Assembly: GCF_020618415.1 (NCBI RefSeq)
Contig: NZ_CP085345.1
Coordinates: forward strand, 620,001 to 684,000
Reading direction: 5' to 3'
DNA from: Cupriavidus sp. MP-37
Lineage (GTDB): Bacteria; Pseudomonadota; Gammaproteobacteria; Burkholderiales; Burkholderiaceae
Length of the DNA stretch: 64,000 bases
Made by a program: the position numbers and the translations under genes. Of this stretch, positions 1 through 9,721 are shown piece by piece. Position 1 is the stretch's first letter; each line of letters starts with the position of its first letter. Under the pieces are notes generated by a model that made no database searches, was not told the origin of the DNA, and worked only from the letters and a program-made list of their open reading frames with translations.

Positions 1-46
1 CGGCGCCGCCCGATGACGCGCCGGGGCTCCGACAGAAGGCTTGCCC

Positions 47-619
47 ATGTCCGAAGACAACGTTCCGGTCCATTGCAGCACCGCAGCGCCGCCGGGCGCC
101 GCTGCGCGCGCGGTGACGCTCCACGTCAACGGCAAGCCCTGCACGCTGCAACTGGAACCGCGCTGCACGCTGCTCGACGCGCTGCGCGAAATCCTGCATC
201 TGACCGGCGCCAAGAAGGGCTGCGACCGCGGCCAGTGCGGCGCGTGCACGGTGCTGGTCGACGGCCGGCGCATCAACGCCTGCCTGACCCTGGCGGTGAT
301 GCAGGAAGGCCGCCACATCACCACCATCGAAGGCCTCGCCAGCGGCGACACGCTGCACCCGATGCAGCAGGCCTTCGTCACCCACGACGCGCTCCAGTGC
401 GGCTTCTGCACCCCGGGCCAGATCTGCTCGGCGGTGGGCATGCTGGCCGAGGCGCGGGCCGGCCATGCCAGCGCGGTGCGGCCGCTGGGCCCGGCGCCGC
501 TGCCGCTCGGCGACGACGAGATCCGCGAGCGCATGAGCGGCAACCTGTGCCGCTGCGGCGCTTACCCCAATATCGTTGCCGCGGTCCGCGCAGCCTGCGG
601 CACGGGCGGCGGCAGCTAA
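47..619 (+). CDS. paoA: PaoA-type aldehyde oxidoreductase, 2Fe-2S subunit (copy 1)
   Basis: This is the small iron-sulfur subunit of a xanthine-dehydrogenase-family molybdenum hydroxylase, which passes electrons from the molybdenum site to FAD. The 190-residue protein carries a plant-ferredoxin-like first cluster (Cys59, 64, 67, 79) and an alpha-helical second cluster (Cys118, 121, 168, 170, in CGFCTPGQ and [11 protein letters not shown]). The ATG at 47 is preferred to an in-frame TTG six bases upstream. It is followed 8 bases later by the FAD subunit and then the molybdopterin subunit, the same gene order as Escherichia coli paoABC. Unlike E. coli PaoA I see no twin-arginine signal, so a cytoplasmic enzyme is inferred. 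The substrate is not readable from sequence; aromatic or aliphatic aldehydes are the family expectation. Confidence 0.9.
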   Translation: MSEDNVPVHCSTAAPPGAAARAVTLHVNGKPCTLQLEPRCTLLDALREILHLTGAKKGCDRGQCGACTVLVDGRRINACLTLAVMQEGRHITTIEGLASGDTLHPMQQAFVTHDALQCGFCTPGQICSAVGMLAEARAGHASAVRPLGPAPLPLGDDEIRERMSGNLCRCGAYPNIVAAVRAACGTGGGS

Positions 620-627
620 GGCCGACC

Positions 628-1626
628 ATGAATCCTTTCGCTTATGAACGGCCGGGCTCGGTCGACGAGGCCCTGCGCCTGGGGAGCCAGCCGGGCGCGC
701 GCTATGTCGCGGGCGGCACCAACCTGCTGGACCTGGTCAAGGCCGGCGTGGAAGCACCGCGGCTGCTGGTCGATGTCAGCCGGCTGCCGCTGGCCCAGAT
801 CACGGCGCTGCCCGATGGCGGCCTGCGCCTGGGCGCGATGGCCAGCAACACCGATGCGGCCAACCACGCGCTGGTGCGCGAGCGCTATCCGCTGCTGGCG
901 CAGGCGCTGCTGTCGGGCGCCTCCGGGCAATTGCGCAATATGGCGACGGTGGGCGGCAACCTGCTGCAGCGCACCCGCTGCCATTACTTCTACGACCTGG
1001 GCTTCCCGGCCTGCAACAAGCGCAAGCCCGGCTCGGGCTGCGGCGCGCGCGACGGCATCAACCGCATCCACGCCATCCTGGGGGCCAGCGAGCATTGCAT
1101 CGCCGTGCATCCGTCCGACATGTGCGTGGCGCTGGCCGCGCTCGAGGCCGTGATCGTGGTGCGTGCCACCACCGGCGAGCGCCGCATCCCGATCAGCGAT
1201 TTCCACCGCCTGCCCGGCGACACCCCGCAATGCGACACCATGCTCGCGCCCGGCGAGCTGATCGTCGCCATCGACCTGCCGCCCTCGCCCTACGCGGCCC
1301 ACGCGCACTACCTGAAGGTGCGCGACCGCTCCAGCTTTGCCTTTGCCCTGGTCGCGGTCGCCGCGGCGCTCGACCTCGACGGCAACCTGGTGCGCAGCGC
1401 CCGGCTGGCGCTGGGCGGCGTGGCGCACAAGCCGTGGCGCGTGCCGGCCGCGGAGCGCGCCCTGGCCGGTCGCCCGCTGAGCGCGCACAGCGCGGCGGAC
1501 GCCGCGCGGCTGCTGCTCGACGGCGCGCACCCGTACGCGCACAACGCGTTCAAGATCGGCCTGGCGCAGCGTGCCGTCGCACTGGCGCTGCAAGTCGCCA
1601 GCCGCCCGCAAGGAGCCCAGCCATGA
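628..1626 (+). CDS. paoB: PaoB-type aldehyde oxidoreductase, FAD-binding subunit (copy 1)
   Basis: This is the FAD-binding subunit (332 aa) of the molybdenum hydroxylase, relaying electrons to the final acceptor. The FAD pyrophosphate loop is at about residues 27-34 ([10 protein letters not shown]) and a second FAD motif follows near 105-115 ([12 protein letters not shown]). An insertion with four cysteines (118, 129, 138, 157) matches the extra iron-sulfur insertion typical of PaoB and absent from ordinary xanthine dehydrogenase FAD subunits. That insertion is the main reason for choosing the Pao family. The start is the ATG at 628, and the stop overlaps the next start (ATGA), implying translational coupling with the molybdopterin subunit. 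Confidence 0.9.
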   Translation: MNPFAYERPGSVDEALRLGSQPGARYVAGGTNLLDLVKAGVEAPRLLVDVSRLPLAQITALPDGGLRLGAMASNTDAANHALVRERYPLLAQALLSGASGQLRNMATVGGNLLQRTRCHYFYDLGFPACNKRKPGSGCGARDGINRIHAILGASEHCIAVHPSDMCVALAALEAVIVVRATTGERRIPISDFHRLPGDTPQCDTMLAPGELIVAIDLPPSPYAAHAHYLKVRDRSSFAFALVAVAAALDLDGNLVRSARLALGGVAHKPWRVPAAERALAGRPLSAHSAADAARLLLDGAHPYAHNAFKIGLAQRAVALALQVASRPQGAQP

Positions 1627-3824
1627 GCGTGACCGGCACCCCGCTCGACCGCGTCGACGGCATCGCGAAGGTCACCGGCCGCGCCCGCTACAGCGCCGAC
1701 CACACGCTGCCGGGACTGGTCCATGCGGTGATGGTGACCAGCACCATTGCCCGCGGCGAGATCGTCGCCATCGACACTGGCGCGTGCGAGCGCATGCCGG
1801 GCGTGCGGCTGGTGCTGACGCCGTTCAACGCCCCGCACTTGCCCAAGGGCGGCAAGGCGGCCGCGGACATCCCCACCGCCGGCCATGTCATGAGCCTGCT
1901 GCAGGACACCGCGGTCCACTACAACAACCAGCCCATCGCCGTGGTGGTGGCGGATACGCTCGAGCAGGCCCGCGACGCCGCCCGCTGCCTGCCAGTCCAA
2001 TACCGCCCGGCCGATGCCGTGCTGGACTTCGCGCAGGCCCGCGCGCGGCCCCGCAAGCCTGAGGAAGATGCCGACCGCCGCCGCGGCGACACCGACGCCG
2101 GCCAGCGCGGCGCCGCTGCCGTGATCGACGCGGTCTACACCACGCCGATGGAACACCACAACCCGATGGAGCCGCACGCCACGCTCGCCGCCTGGGATGG
2201 CGACCAGCTGACCCTGTACGACGCGACCCAATACGTCACCGGCGTGCGCAAGGCGGTCGCGGCGGCGTTCGGCATGGCCGCGGACAAGGTGCGCGTGATC
2301 TGCCCGTACGTGGGCGGCGGCTTTGGCTGCAAGGGCTCGGTGTGGTCGCACGTGGTGCTGGCCGCGATGGCCGCGCGGCAGGTCAGCCGGCCGGTACGGC
2401 TGGTGGTGGAACGGACCCAGATGTTCGGTCCGGTGGGCGGACGGCCGCTGACCGAGCAGCACGTGGTCGCCGCCGCGGCAGCCGATGGCGCGCTGCGCGC
2501 GCTCCGCCATGACGTGACCGCATGCACCGCGGCGATCGAGGAATGGCTGGAATCCGCCGCGCTGATCACGCGCCGGCTCTACGCCTGCGCCAACGTGCAG
2601 ACCAGCCACCGGCTGGTCGAGCTGGACATCGGCACGCCCACCTTCATGCGCGCGCCTGGCGAAGCCCCCGGCAGCTTTGCACTGGAATGCGCGCTCGACG
2701 AACTGGCGCAGCGGCTCGGCATCGATCCGGTCGCACTGCGCCTGCGCAACCACGCCGACACCGATCCGGACCAGCAGCTGCCATTCTCGAGCAAGTCGCT
2801 GCGCGAATGCTATCGCGACGCCGCCGAGCGCTTCGGCTGGGCGCGCCGCGATCCCGCCCCACGCTCGATGCGCGCCGACGGCAAGCTGGTGGGGCTGGGC
2901 ATGGCCACCGCCACCTATCCCACCTACCGCTCCCCGGCCAGCGCGATGGTGCGCCTGCTGGCGGACGGCACGGCGCTGGTGCGCTCGGGTTCGCAAGACC
3001 TGGGCACCGGCACGTATACCGTCATGACGCAGGTTGCCGCCGATGCGCTGGGCCTGCCGCCGGCGCGCGTGCGCTTTGAACTGGGCGACACCGCTTTCCC
3101 GGAGGCGCCGGTGTCGGGCGGCTCGCAGTCGGTGGCGAGCGTCGCGCCCGCCGTGCAGCAGGCGGCCCAGGCGGCGCGGCTGCGCCTGATCCGCCAGGCC
3201 GTGGCCGATACGGCCTCGCCGCTGGCTGGCGCGCCGGTGGAGGACGTGGAGATGGTCGATGGCTGGCTGCAACGCCGCTCGAAGCCGGCGCAGCGCGAAC
3301 CCATGTCCGCGCCGATCCAGCGTGCCGGCGGCCGTGCCATCGAAGCCCGCGCCAGCACCAGGCCCGGCAAGGAGCGCCAGGCGTATTCCATGCACGCCTT
3401 CGGCGCCGTCTTTGCCGAAGTCCGCGTCGGCCCCGAGCTGGGCGAGATCCGTGTCCACCGCGTGGTTGCCAGCTACGGCGCCGGCCGGCTGCTGAACCGC
3501 AAGACCGCGCACAGCCAGCTGATCGGTGGCATCGTCTGGGGCATCGGCATGGCGCTGCACGAGAAGACCGAACTGGACCTGGCCACCGGGCGCGTCGCCA
3601 ATGCCAACCTGGCCGAGTACCACGTGCCCGTCAATGCCGACGTCGGCAGCATCGAGGTCACGGTGGTGGACGAGGACGATCCGCATATCAATGCGCTCGG
3701 CACCAAGGGCATCGGCGAGATCGGCATCGTCGGCGTGGCCGCGGCCATTGCCAATGCCGTGTACCACGCCACCGGCCGGCGCGTGCGGGACTTGCCGATC
3801 ACGCTGGACCAGCTGCTGGACTGA
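1623..3824 (+). CDS. paoC: PaoC-type aldehyde oxidoreductase, molybdopterin-binding subunit (copy 1)
   Basis: This is the catalytic subunit (733 aa), which should bind molybdopterin cytosine dinucleotide and hydroxylate aldehydes to acids. The N-terminal [18 protein letters not shown] motif is the usual start of the aldehyde oxidase a/b hammerhead domain. GGGFGCKG near residue 235 and [12 protein letters not shown] are molybdopterin-binding motifs, and Glu699 in [12 protein letters not shown] is the expected catalytic base. Length agrees with E. coli PaoC (about 730 aa). The start overlaps the FAD subunit stop by four bases. No XdhC/PaoD maturation factor lies nearby, so a chaperone encoded elsewhere or just left of the window is inferred. 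Confidence 0.92.
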   Translation: MSVTGTPLDRVDGIAKVTGRARYSADHTLPGLVHAVMVTSTIARGEIVAIDTGACERMPGVRLVLTPFNAPHLPKGGKAAADIPTAGHVMSLLQDTAVHYNNQPIAVVVADTLEQARDAARCLPVQYRPADAVLDFAQARARPRKPEEDADRRRGDTDAGQRGAAAVIDAVYTTPMEHHNPMEPHATLAAWDGDQLTLYDATQYVTGVRKAVAAAFGMAADKVRVICPYVGGGFGCKGSVWSHVVLAAMAARQVSRPVRLVVERTQMFGPVGGRPLTEQHVVAAAAADGALRALRHDVTACTAAIEEWLESAALITRRLYACANVQTSHRLVELDIGTPTFMRAPGEAPGSFALECALDELAQRLGIDPVALRLRNHADTDPDQQLPFSSKSLRECYRDAAERFGWARRDPAPRSMRADGKLVGLGMATATYPTYRSPASAMVRLLADGTALVRSGSQDLGTGTYTVMTQVAADALGLPPARVRFELGDTAFPEAPVSGGSQSVASVAPAVQQAAQAARLRLIRQAVADTASPLAGAPVEDVEMVDGWLQRRSKPAQREPMSAPIQRAGGRAIEARASTRPGKERQAYSMHAFGAVFAEVRVGPELGEIRVHRVVASYGAGRLLNRKTAHSQLIGGIVWGIGMALHEKTELDLATGRVANANLAEYHVPVNADVGSIEVTVVDEDDPHINALGTKGIGEIGIVGVAAAIANAVYHATGRRVRDLPITLDQLLD

Positions 3825-3940
3825 TCATCAGGCGAGAGCGGCAGGCCTCCCGCGTCGGCCGCGCCAGTGGTTGCGCGGCCGGCGATCCGGTGGAAAGATG
3901 TCGCCCACGGGCCGCGCGCCCGCAACCCATGGAGGCTGCC

Positions 3941-4801
3941 GTGACCGAGCGAATTCCACCGCGTACTTCCTCGTGCATCGCGCTGCTGCTGGCCGCCGGC
4001 GCGGTGCTGGCCGCCAGCCCGGCTAGCGCCCAGACGCCGGCGCCGCTGGCCGAATGGCAGTTCTCCGCCGGCATTCCGCTGCAGAAGCTGTTCCAGGACG
4101 ACATCCCCGACTGGCAGGTGCGGCTCGGCGCCGCCGCCATGCTGCGGCCGCGCTACGATGGCTCGTCCGAGTACATCGTGCTCGGCGGCCCCAGCATCGA
4201 TATCCGCTACCGCGACCTCGCCTTCGCCTCGATCGGCGAAGGGCTGGGCGTGAACCTGCTGCGCGGCAAGAACTGGCGCGCCGGCATTGCGCTGACCTAC
4301 AACCTGGGCCGGCGCGGAGAGGAAGACTCGCCGCACCTGGATGGCATGGGCAATATCAACCCGGCGCCGGAGGGCAAGCTGTTTGCCGAATACGCGGTGT
4401 CGAAAGCATTTCCGCTGGTGCTGCGCATCGACGCGCGCCGCAGCCTGGGCGGCAGCGACGGCTGGATCGGCGACATCGGCGCCTACATGCCGCTGCCCGG
4501 CAGTTCGGAGCGATTCTTCTGGTTCGCCGGCCCCACCGTCACGCTGGCCGACTCGCGCTACATGAACGCCTGGTACGGCGTCAGCGCCGCGCAGGCGCGC
4601 GCCGGCCGGCCGCAGTACCACGCGCGCGGCGGGATCAAGTCATACGGCTTCGGCGTGACCTCGGTGTGGTACTTCGCCAAGCACTGGTTTGCCAGCTCGG
4701 ACGTGGCCGTGTCGCAGTTGGCGGGAGATGCGGCCGACAGCCCGATCACGCGCAAGCGGACCAACGCGGTGTTCGACCTGTCGGTCAACTACGAATTCTG
4801 A
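3941..4801 (+). CDS. MipA/OmpV family outer-membrane protein
   Basis: The protein (about 286 aa) has an N-terminal signal peptide ending near SPASA and then amphipathic beta strands ending in Phe (NYEF), the classic outer-membrane barrel terminus. It resembles the MipA/OmpV family, whose members scaffold murein enzymes or act as porins; which role applies here cannot be told. A GTG start at 3941 is chosen because GGAGG sits five bases upstream; in-frame ATGs at 3929 and 3890 have no comparable ribosome site. It follows the aldehyde oxidoreductase operon after about 115 bases and could be co-transcribed with it. Confidence 0.75.
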   Translation: MTERIPPRTSSCIALLLAAGAVLAASPASAQTPAPLAEWQFSAGIPLQKLFQDDIPDWQVRLGAAAMLRPRYDGSSEYIVLGGPSIDIRYRDLAFASIGEGLGVNLLRGKNWRAGIALTYNLGRRGEEDSPHLDGMGNINPAPEGKLFAEYAVSKAFPLVLRIDARRSLGGSDGWIGDIGAYMPLPGSSERFFWFAGPTVTLADSRYMNAWYGVSAAQARAGRPQYHARGGIKSYGFGVTSVWYFAKHWFASSDVAVSQLAGDAADSPITRKRTNAVFDLSVNYEF

Positions 4802-4974
4802 CGAGCGTCGCGGCGAGGCTGGTTCGGCTATCGCACAGTGGATCGCCCGCACCGGTGATTCCGCCGCCCTCGGTGCGGCACCGTGCCGACTGCGTCCCGC
4901 ATAATTGGCCGGCCGGATCTCCGGCCGCAGGCCCCGCCAGGGGATTGCCAAGCATGCAATAGAAGGAGACGTAG

Positions 4975-5976
4975 TTGAAGTCCAGCATCAAGCATCGCGT
5001 CGCGCGCCGCGCGCGTTCCATCGCCATCGCCGTCGCCGGCGTGGCCGCCGTCCACACCGCCCCCACTGCCCTTGCCGCCGATGCCTGGCCGGCCAAGCCG
5101 ATCAAGGTGATCGTGCCCTACACCCCGGGCGGCTCCACCGACACGGTTTCGCGGGTCGTGTTCGAGCAGGTCTCGCAACGGCTGGGCCAGCCCATCATCA
5201 TCGAGAACAAGCCCGGTGCCAACAGCACCCTGGGCGTCGGCGTGGCCGCGCGCTCGGCGCCGGACGGCTACACCTTTGTCTCGGTGCTGGCCGCCTACAG
5301 CGCCAACATGTCGCTGTATTCGAAGCTCAGCTACAAGCCCGCCGACCTGGTGCCGGTGGCTGAAATGGCGGAACTGCCGCTGTTCCTGTTCGCCAGCAAG
5401 AAGCTGCCGGTCAAGACCGTGGCCGAACTGGTCGACTACGGCAAGAAGCATCCCGACACGCTGACCTTCGGCTCCAGCGGCGTCGGCAGCTCCGCGCACC
5501 TGACCGGCGAACGGCTGGCGATGGAATCGAAGCTCAAGCTGACCCACGTGCCGTACAACGGCAGTGCGCCAATCTTGCCCGCACTGGTGTCCGGCGAGGT
5601 CTCGGTGGCGTTCGACCCGCTGCTGGTGCCGATGCCGCACGTCAAGTCCGGCAAGATCAACGTGCTGGCCGTCGCTTCCGCCAAACGCTGGCCGGGCGAG
5701 CCCAATATCCCGACCATGGAAGAAGCCGGCTTCCCCGGCTTCGTCATGAGCTCATGGACCGGCCTGCTGGCGCCGGCCGGCACGCCGCAGCCCATCGTCG
5801 CGCGCATGGCCCGGGAAATCGCCGCGGCCACGCGCAGCCCGGAAGTCACGAAGAAGCTGACTGACCTCGGCTTTGTGCCGGTGGGCGGCACGCCCGAGGA
5901 ATTCCGCAAGCTGATCGAGCGCGATACCAGGCGGTATGCGGAGATCGTCAAGGCGGGCAAGATCACCCTCGACTAA
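4975..5976 (+). CDS. Bug/TctC-family periplasmic solute-binding protein
   Basis: This is a 333-residue extracytoplasmic receptor of the Bug (Bordetella uptake gene, TctC) family. It has a signal peptide ending near ALAAD, the N-terminal WPAKPIKVIVPYTPGGSTD binding motif, and the second family motif HVPYNGSAPILPALVSGEV. The family usually binds carboxylates, amino acids or aromatic acids for TctAB-type transporters, but no transporter genes are adjacent, which is common for the expanded Bug sets of Burkholderiales. The start is the TTG at 4975, supported by AGAAGGAG about 7 bases upstream. The ligand is unknown; its position after an aldehyde oxidoreductase only hints at a related acid. Confidence 0.88.
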   Translation: MKSSIKHRVARRARSIAIAVAGVAAVHTAPTALAADAWPAKPIKVIVPYTPGGSTDTVSRVVFEQVSQRLGQPIIIENKPGANSTLGVGVAARSAPDGYTFVSVLAAYSANMSLYSKLSYKPADLVPVAEMAELPLFLFASKKLPVKTVAELVDYGKKHPDTLTFGSSGVGSSAHLTGERLAMESKLKLTHVPYNGSAPILPALVSGEVSVAFDPLLVPMPHVKSGKINVLAVASAKRWPGEPNIPTMEEAGFPGFVMSSWTGLLAPAGTPQPIVARMAREIAAATRSPEVTKKLTDLGFVPVGGTPEEFRKLIERDTRRYAEIVKAGKITLD

Positions 5977-5979
5977 GGC

Positions 5980-6011
5980 CGTGGCTGGCGGCGCCGACGC
6001 CGCCAGCCACG
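5980..6011. terminator. Stem-loop terminator between convergent genes
   Basis: A perfect 14-base-pair stem with a four-base loop lies between the stop codons of the Bug gene (+) and the TonB receptor (-). There is no clear U tract on either side, so it may act as a bidirectional terminator or an mRNA 3'-end protecting hairpin. Confidence 0.6.
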
Positions 6012-6020
6012 ATGCACTGC

Positions 6021-8246
6021 TTACCAGCGGCGCTGGTACATCGCCGTCAGCGTGATGCCCGCTGCCGGCAGCCGGCTGGTGTTGTTGCTGTTGCGCAGCA
6101 GCTGGCTGTACAGCGGATAGTAGTTGCGGTTGAACAGGTTCTCGATGCCGACCGTGATCGTATCCTTGCGCGTCAGTTCGTAGCGGCTGATCAGGTCGAC
6201 GGTGGTATAGCTGCTGACCTCGCGCCGGCCGAAGCTGTTCTGGCCGTTGAGGCGGTAGTCGCGGCTGGCGTAATAGCTCAGCTGCACGCGGTTGCTCCAC
6301 TGGCTCACGGGACGGAACTGCAGGTACGCCGTAACCTTGAACGGCGGGATGCGGTACCCGGTCATGTCCTGCATGCTGGCGCTGCCCTGCGGGCGTTCGC
6401 GCCCGTTGATCCAGGTGACGGTGCCGCCCGCGCCCCAGCGCTCGTCGTCCGAGCGGTAGTCCGCCGCCGCTTCCACACCCGCGATGCGCTCTTCGGTGCG
6501 GGTCAGGATCAGGCCGTTGTTGAAGCTCTGCACGTCGCCAAGCTTGGACGTGGTGTAGAACAGCGCCACGCTGGCCAGCGTATTGCCGAGCGCGCCGCGC
6601 CAGCCCAGTTCGTAGTTGTTGGTCTTGACCGGATCCAGGCTGGACGAATTGATGTCGAAGCCGGCACGCGCATTGCGGATCTGCAGGCCAATGTCCGGCA
6701 GCTGGAAGCCCTGGCTGAACGAGGCATAGAACTCCTGGCCCTTGACCGGCGCATAGGCCGCGCCCAGGTTGAACAGCCACGCGCCATAGTTGACCGTGCC
6801 GCCCTTGACCGTGGCCGGGTTGCTCACGCGCGATTGCGACAGCGGCACGAAGTCATCGAAGCTGGCGCTGGCGCGCTCGTAGCGCAGGCCGCCCTCGGCC
6901 GACCACTGCTCGCTGAACTTGTGCTGCAGCTGGCCGAAGATGCCGCCACTGCGCGTGGTCAGCGGCGGCATATAGGTGGCCGTGCCGATGCGGTTGAAGA
7001 CCAGCCCGCCGCTGCTGTCGTAGGCGCGCGGATCGAACAGGTCCAGCGGCATGTCGCTGCGTTCCTGGTTGTAGTCGGCGCCCCACAGCAGCTTGGTGGC
7101 CTTGGCCTGGCCCAGCGGCGTGCTGATGGTCAGGCGGCCGCCGAACACGTCGCTGTTCTGGCTGATCTGGTCGACATTGCCGCCGCGCGTGGCCACCGCG
7201 CGCGCATCGAACGGCGGGAAACGCGTGAAGTAGTCGCGGTAGTAGAACTGGCTCGATACCGTGCTGCCGAACAGATCCTGGTGCTTGTAGTCCAGGTTGA
7301 CCACGGTATTGCGCAGCTCGTTCTGGTCCTCCAGCTGCAGGCCGCGGATGGCGCGCGCGGCGGTCGAGCCGGCGGGCGCGCGTGCCACCGACGGATCGGA
7401 CGCATAGTCGGTGTTCTGCTTCGCCTGGTAGCGGCTGACGCTCAGCTGCAGCCGCTGCTGGGCGTCGATGCGCCAGCCCAGCTTGCCGCTCACGTTGTAG
7501 ACGTTCGAATCAAAGAGATCGCCCTGGCTGGGCTCCGGCGCAATGCGGTGGCCTTCGGCATCGTAGGGGCTGCCGATGCGCTGCGCGCCCAGGTGGAAGG
7601 CATAGTCGATCGGCCCCTGGCTGCCGGAAAAATGCTGCTGCACGTTGGCGCTCAGCCCTTCCTTGCTCAGCCGCGTCAGCGGCGTGCCCAGCGTCACCGT
7701 GGTGTCCGCGCTCGGCGGCCCGCCGGCCTGGCGCGTGGTGATCGAGATGATGCCGCCGCTGGCACCCGCCCCGTAGAGCGCGCTGCTGCCGCGCAGCACT
7801 TCGATGCGCTCGATATTGCTGGGGTCGATGGTCGCCAGGTTGCGTGCCGAGTCGCGGTTGGTGTTCAGCGGGATGCCGTCGACCAGCACCAGCGCGCTGC
7901 GCCCGCGCAGCGTCTGGCCGAAATCCGTCACGGTGCGGCTGGAATCGGCCATGCCCGGAATCACCTTGCTGAGCATGGTGGCAAGGTTGGTGGACCCCGT
8001 GCGCAACTCCTCCAGCTCCTCGCGCTCGATCACCGTGACCTGCCGCATCGGGTTGACCAGGTCGCTCTTGATCCGGTCGACCCGCACCTCGACGGCATTC
8101 AGGCTGCCCGCTTCCACCGACGCGGCCGGTGCCTGGGCCTGGGCGGCGGCGATCAGCGGCAGCGTGCCAGCGATGGCACAGACCAGCAGGGACAGCGGGC
8201 GGGGACGAAGGGCGAAACGGATAGAGGTGGCCGGATGGGGTTGCAT
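6021..8246 (-). CDS. TonB-dependent siderophore receptor
   Basis: This is an outer-membrane gated channel for a ferric siderophore (about 741 aa). It has a signal peptide ending near AAAQAQA and then a plug domain (VTVIEREELEEL, TLRGRSALVLVDGIPLN, IERIEVLRGSSALYGAGASGGIISI). A 22-strand-type barrel follows, with ELGWRGAL near the end and terminal residues YQRRW. The plug resembles IutA-like receptors for hydroxamate or carboxylate siderophores, but the ligand cannot be fixed. The ATG at 8246 is preferred over a TTG at 8288 because the signal peptide then starts normally. The gene is monocistronic, with a Fur-box-like site about 50 bases upstream, so iron repression is expected. Confidence 0.88.
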   Translation of the reverse strand: MQPHPATSIRFALRPRPLSLLVCAIAGTLPLIAAAQAQAPAASVEAGSLNAVEVRVDRIKSDLVNPMRQVTVIEREELEELRTGSTNLATMLSKVIPGMADSSRTVTDFGQTLRGRSALVLVDGIPLNTNRDSARNLATIDPSNIERIEVLRGSSALYGAGASGGIISITTRQAGGPPSADTTVTLGTPLTRLSKEGLSANVQQHFSGSQGPIDYAFHLGAQRIGSPYDAEGHRIAPEPSQGDLFDSNVYNVSGKLGWRIDAQQRLQLSVSRYQAKQNTDYASDPSVARAPAGSTAARAIRGLQLEDQNELRNTVVNLDYKHQDLFGSTVSSQFYYRDYFTRFPPFDARAVATRGGNVDQISQNSDVFGGRLTISTPLGQAKATKLLWGADYNQERSDMPLDLFDPRAYDSSGGLVFNRIGTATYMPPLTTRSGGIFGQLQHKFSEQWSAEGGLRYERASASFDDFVPLSQSRVSNPATVKGGTVNYGAWLFNLGAAYAPVKGQEFYASFSQGFQLPDIGLQIRNARAGFDINSSSLDPVKTNNYELGWRGALGNTLASVALFYTTSKLGDVQSFNNGLILTRTEERIAGVEAAADYRSDDERWGAGGTVTWINGRERPQGSASMQDMTGYRIPPFKVTAYLQFRPVSQWSNRVQLSYYASRDYRLNGQNSFGRREVSSYTTVDLISRYELTRKDTITVGIENLFNRNYYPLYSQLLRNSNNTSRLPAAGITLTAMYQRRW

Positions 8247-8293
8247 GGTGGCAGCAAGCGCGCAGAGGGTTTTAATGATTTGTAACAAAACCG

Positions 8294-8312
8294 GAAATGA
8301 TAATGATTCCCG
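8294..8312. promoter_or_regulatory. Fur box upstream of the TonB receptor
   Basis: GAAATGATAATGATTCCCG contains the Fur half-site TGATAAT followed by a one-base spacer and a partial second half-site. It lies 48-66 bases upstream of the receptor start codon, an expected place for iron-dependent repression. Confidence 0.7.
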
Positions 8313-8568
8313 GTTGTGTTAGCAAGCGCGAATGCGGCTTTGCTTATGTTTGGCAAGGCATATGGCGGCGCAGGACGCGATCGGAACCTGCCCTGGTTGC
8401 CGTGATAGAGTCGGTCTTCAATCGCGCCGGCACGCACAGCATGACCGACCTGATCCCGCCTATCGCGATTCGCGCACCACGGTGCTGTCGCTCGCTGACG
8501 CCCTGGCACTGCCTGGCTGAGTCACCAAATTCCAGCAGCGCGGGCACACCAACGACTGAGGAGAACTC

Positions 8569-8943
8569 ATGTTTGACCACGTCAAATTCGGAGTCAGCGA
8601 CTATGCAGCAAGCAAGGCGTTCTTCCTCAAAGCGCTGGAGCCGCTCGGTGTAGCGGTGGTGTCGGAGGGGCCGCCGGCCTATGGTGTCGAACTCAGCGGA
8701 AAGGGCAAGGCTTCGTTATGCCTGTTCCAGACCGACGAGAAGCCCGCGCACCTGCACCTGGCGTTTACCGCCGAGACACGGCAGCAGGTCGACGACTTCC
8801 ATCGTGCAGCGCTGGCGGCCGGGGCCAGGGACAATGGCGGCCCCGGGCTGCGCCCGCACTACCACGCGAACTACTACGCGGCGTTCGTCATTGGTCCTGA
8901 CGGGCACAATATCGAGGTGGTGTGCCAGGCGACCGGCGCGTAA
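8569..8943 (+). CDS. VOC-superfamily (glyoxalase/dioxygenase-like) protein
   Basis: This is a 124-residue single-module vicinal-oxygen-chelate protein. It starts with FDHVKFGVSDYAASKAFFLKAL and ends with the paired motif YYAAFVIGPDGHNIEVVC, with candidate metal ligands at His5, at His in the central YHAN/HLHL region and Glu near the end. Members include glyoxalases, dioxygenases and resistance proteins; no substrate can be assigned. A strong GAGGAG ribosome site precedes the ATG. The 255 bases between it and the Fur box hold no supported gene. Confidence 0.8.
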   Translation: MFDHVKFGVSDYAASKAFFLKALEPLGVAVVSEGPPAYGVELSGKGKASLCLFQTDEKPAHLHLAFTAETRQQVDDFHRAALAAGARDNGGPGLRPHYHANYYAAFVIGPDGHNIEVVCQATGA

Positions 8944-9001
8944 CCCTGCACACAAAGAACCTGTCGGACGCCGCCATGACGAAGAGCCGACGAGGTGCTA
9001 T

Positions 9002-9024
9002 ATTGGGAGCCATCGTTTCCTAAT
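9002..9024. promoter_or_regulatory. Candidate TetR operator, site 1
   Basis: An inverted repeat of the form GGGA-8 bases-TTCC with flanking ATT/AAT lies 17-39 bases upstream of the TetR start codon. The same GGA(A)-N8-TTCC arrangement recurs at 9680-9700 in front of the next gene, which suggests autoregulation. Confidence 0.55.
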
Positions 9025-9040
9025 TTACCCATCCGGCAGC

Positions 9041-9664
9041 ATGACCGCAACCCAGCCCCAAGCCCCCACGCGCTCACGCAGCCGGGGCCGCCCGCGCGAG
9101 TTTAACGTCGACCAGGCGCTGGATCGGGCCGTGCGCGTGTTCAGCGAACGCGGTTACCACGGCGCTTCTATCTCCGACCTCACCCGCGCCATGCGTCTCG
9201 CGCAAGGCAGTCTCTACAAGGCGTTCAAGGACAAGCAATCGCTGTTCATGGCGGCGTTCGATCGCTACCGCGCCCAGCGCGCGGAAAAGCTGCACCGGGC
9301 CATCGACAACGCCGGCACCGGACTGGAACGCCTGCGCGCCACGCTGGACTTCTATGCCGACTCCGCCCAGGGCGCCGCTGGCCGGCAAGGTTGCCTGGTT
9401 GTCGGCAGCGCGGTGGAACTGTCGGCGTTCGACAAGCCGGTGGCCAGCCACATCGCCGCCGCGATGTCGCGCAACGAGGCGCTGCTGGCCGACCTGATCC
9501 GGCAGGGCCAGCAAGACGGCTCGATCCCGGCCCATGTGAACGTCGAAGCGACTGCGCGGATGCTGTTGTGCCTGACCCAAGGCATGCGGGTCGTCGGCAA
9601 GACCGGACGCAGCCGCGAGCAGATGCAAGCCGTGGCGACCGCTGCACTCAAGGTATTAGCCTGA
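9041..9664 (+). CDS. TetR/AcrR family transcriptional regulator
   Basis: This 207-residue regulator has a basic N terminus (RSRSRGRPREF) and a typical TetR helix-turn-helix at about residues 30-60 (GYHGASISDLTRAMRLAQGSLY, then FKDKQSLF). The variable C-terminal ligand domain includes GCLVVGSAVELSAFD, often seen in regulators of aldehyde or quinone reductases. The ATG at 9041 starts just after a candidate operator. The downstream oxidoreductase begins 57 bases after the stop and has a matching operator, so that gene is the likely target. Confidence 0.88.
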   Translation: MTATQPQAPTRSRSRGRPREFNVDQALDRAVRVFSERGYHGASISDLTRAMRLAQGSLYKAFKDKQSLFMAAFDRYRAQRAEKLHRAIDNAGTGLERLRATLDFYADSAQGAAGRQGCLVVGSAVELSAFDKPVASHIAAAMSRNEALLADLIRQGQQDGSIPAHVNVEATARMLLCLTQGMRVVGKTGRSREQMQAVATAALKVLA

Positions 9665-9679
9665 AAATTTTTTCCCTAT

Positions 9680-9700
9680 TTAGGAAACATTCGCTTCCAT
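9680..9700. promoter_or_regulatory. Candidate TetR operator, site 2
   Basis: TTAGGAAACATTCGCTTCCA has the same GGA(A)-N8-TTCC spacing as site 1 and lies 22-42 bases upstream of the oxidoreductase start codon, inside the TetR-oxidoreductase intergenic gap. Confidence 0.55.
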
Positions 9701-9721
9701 TTTTGACCGAGGAGAACACTG

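Noticed and set aside
6012..8285. A 757-codon plus-strand frame opposite the TonB receptor
   Set aside because: Low-complexity Ala/Arg/Gln composition with no ribosome site; the minus strand encodes an unambiguous receptor.
8332..8520. Small open frame between the Fur box and the VOC gene
   Set aside because: No ribosome site and no recognisable domain; the short LSLADALALPG tail alone is not enough to call a gene remnant.
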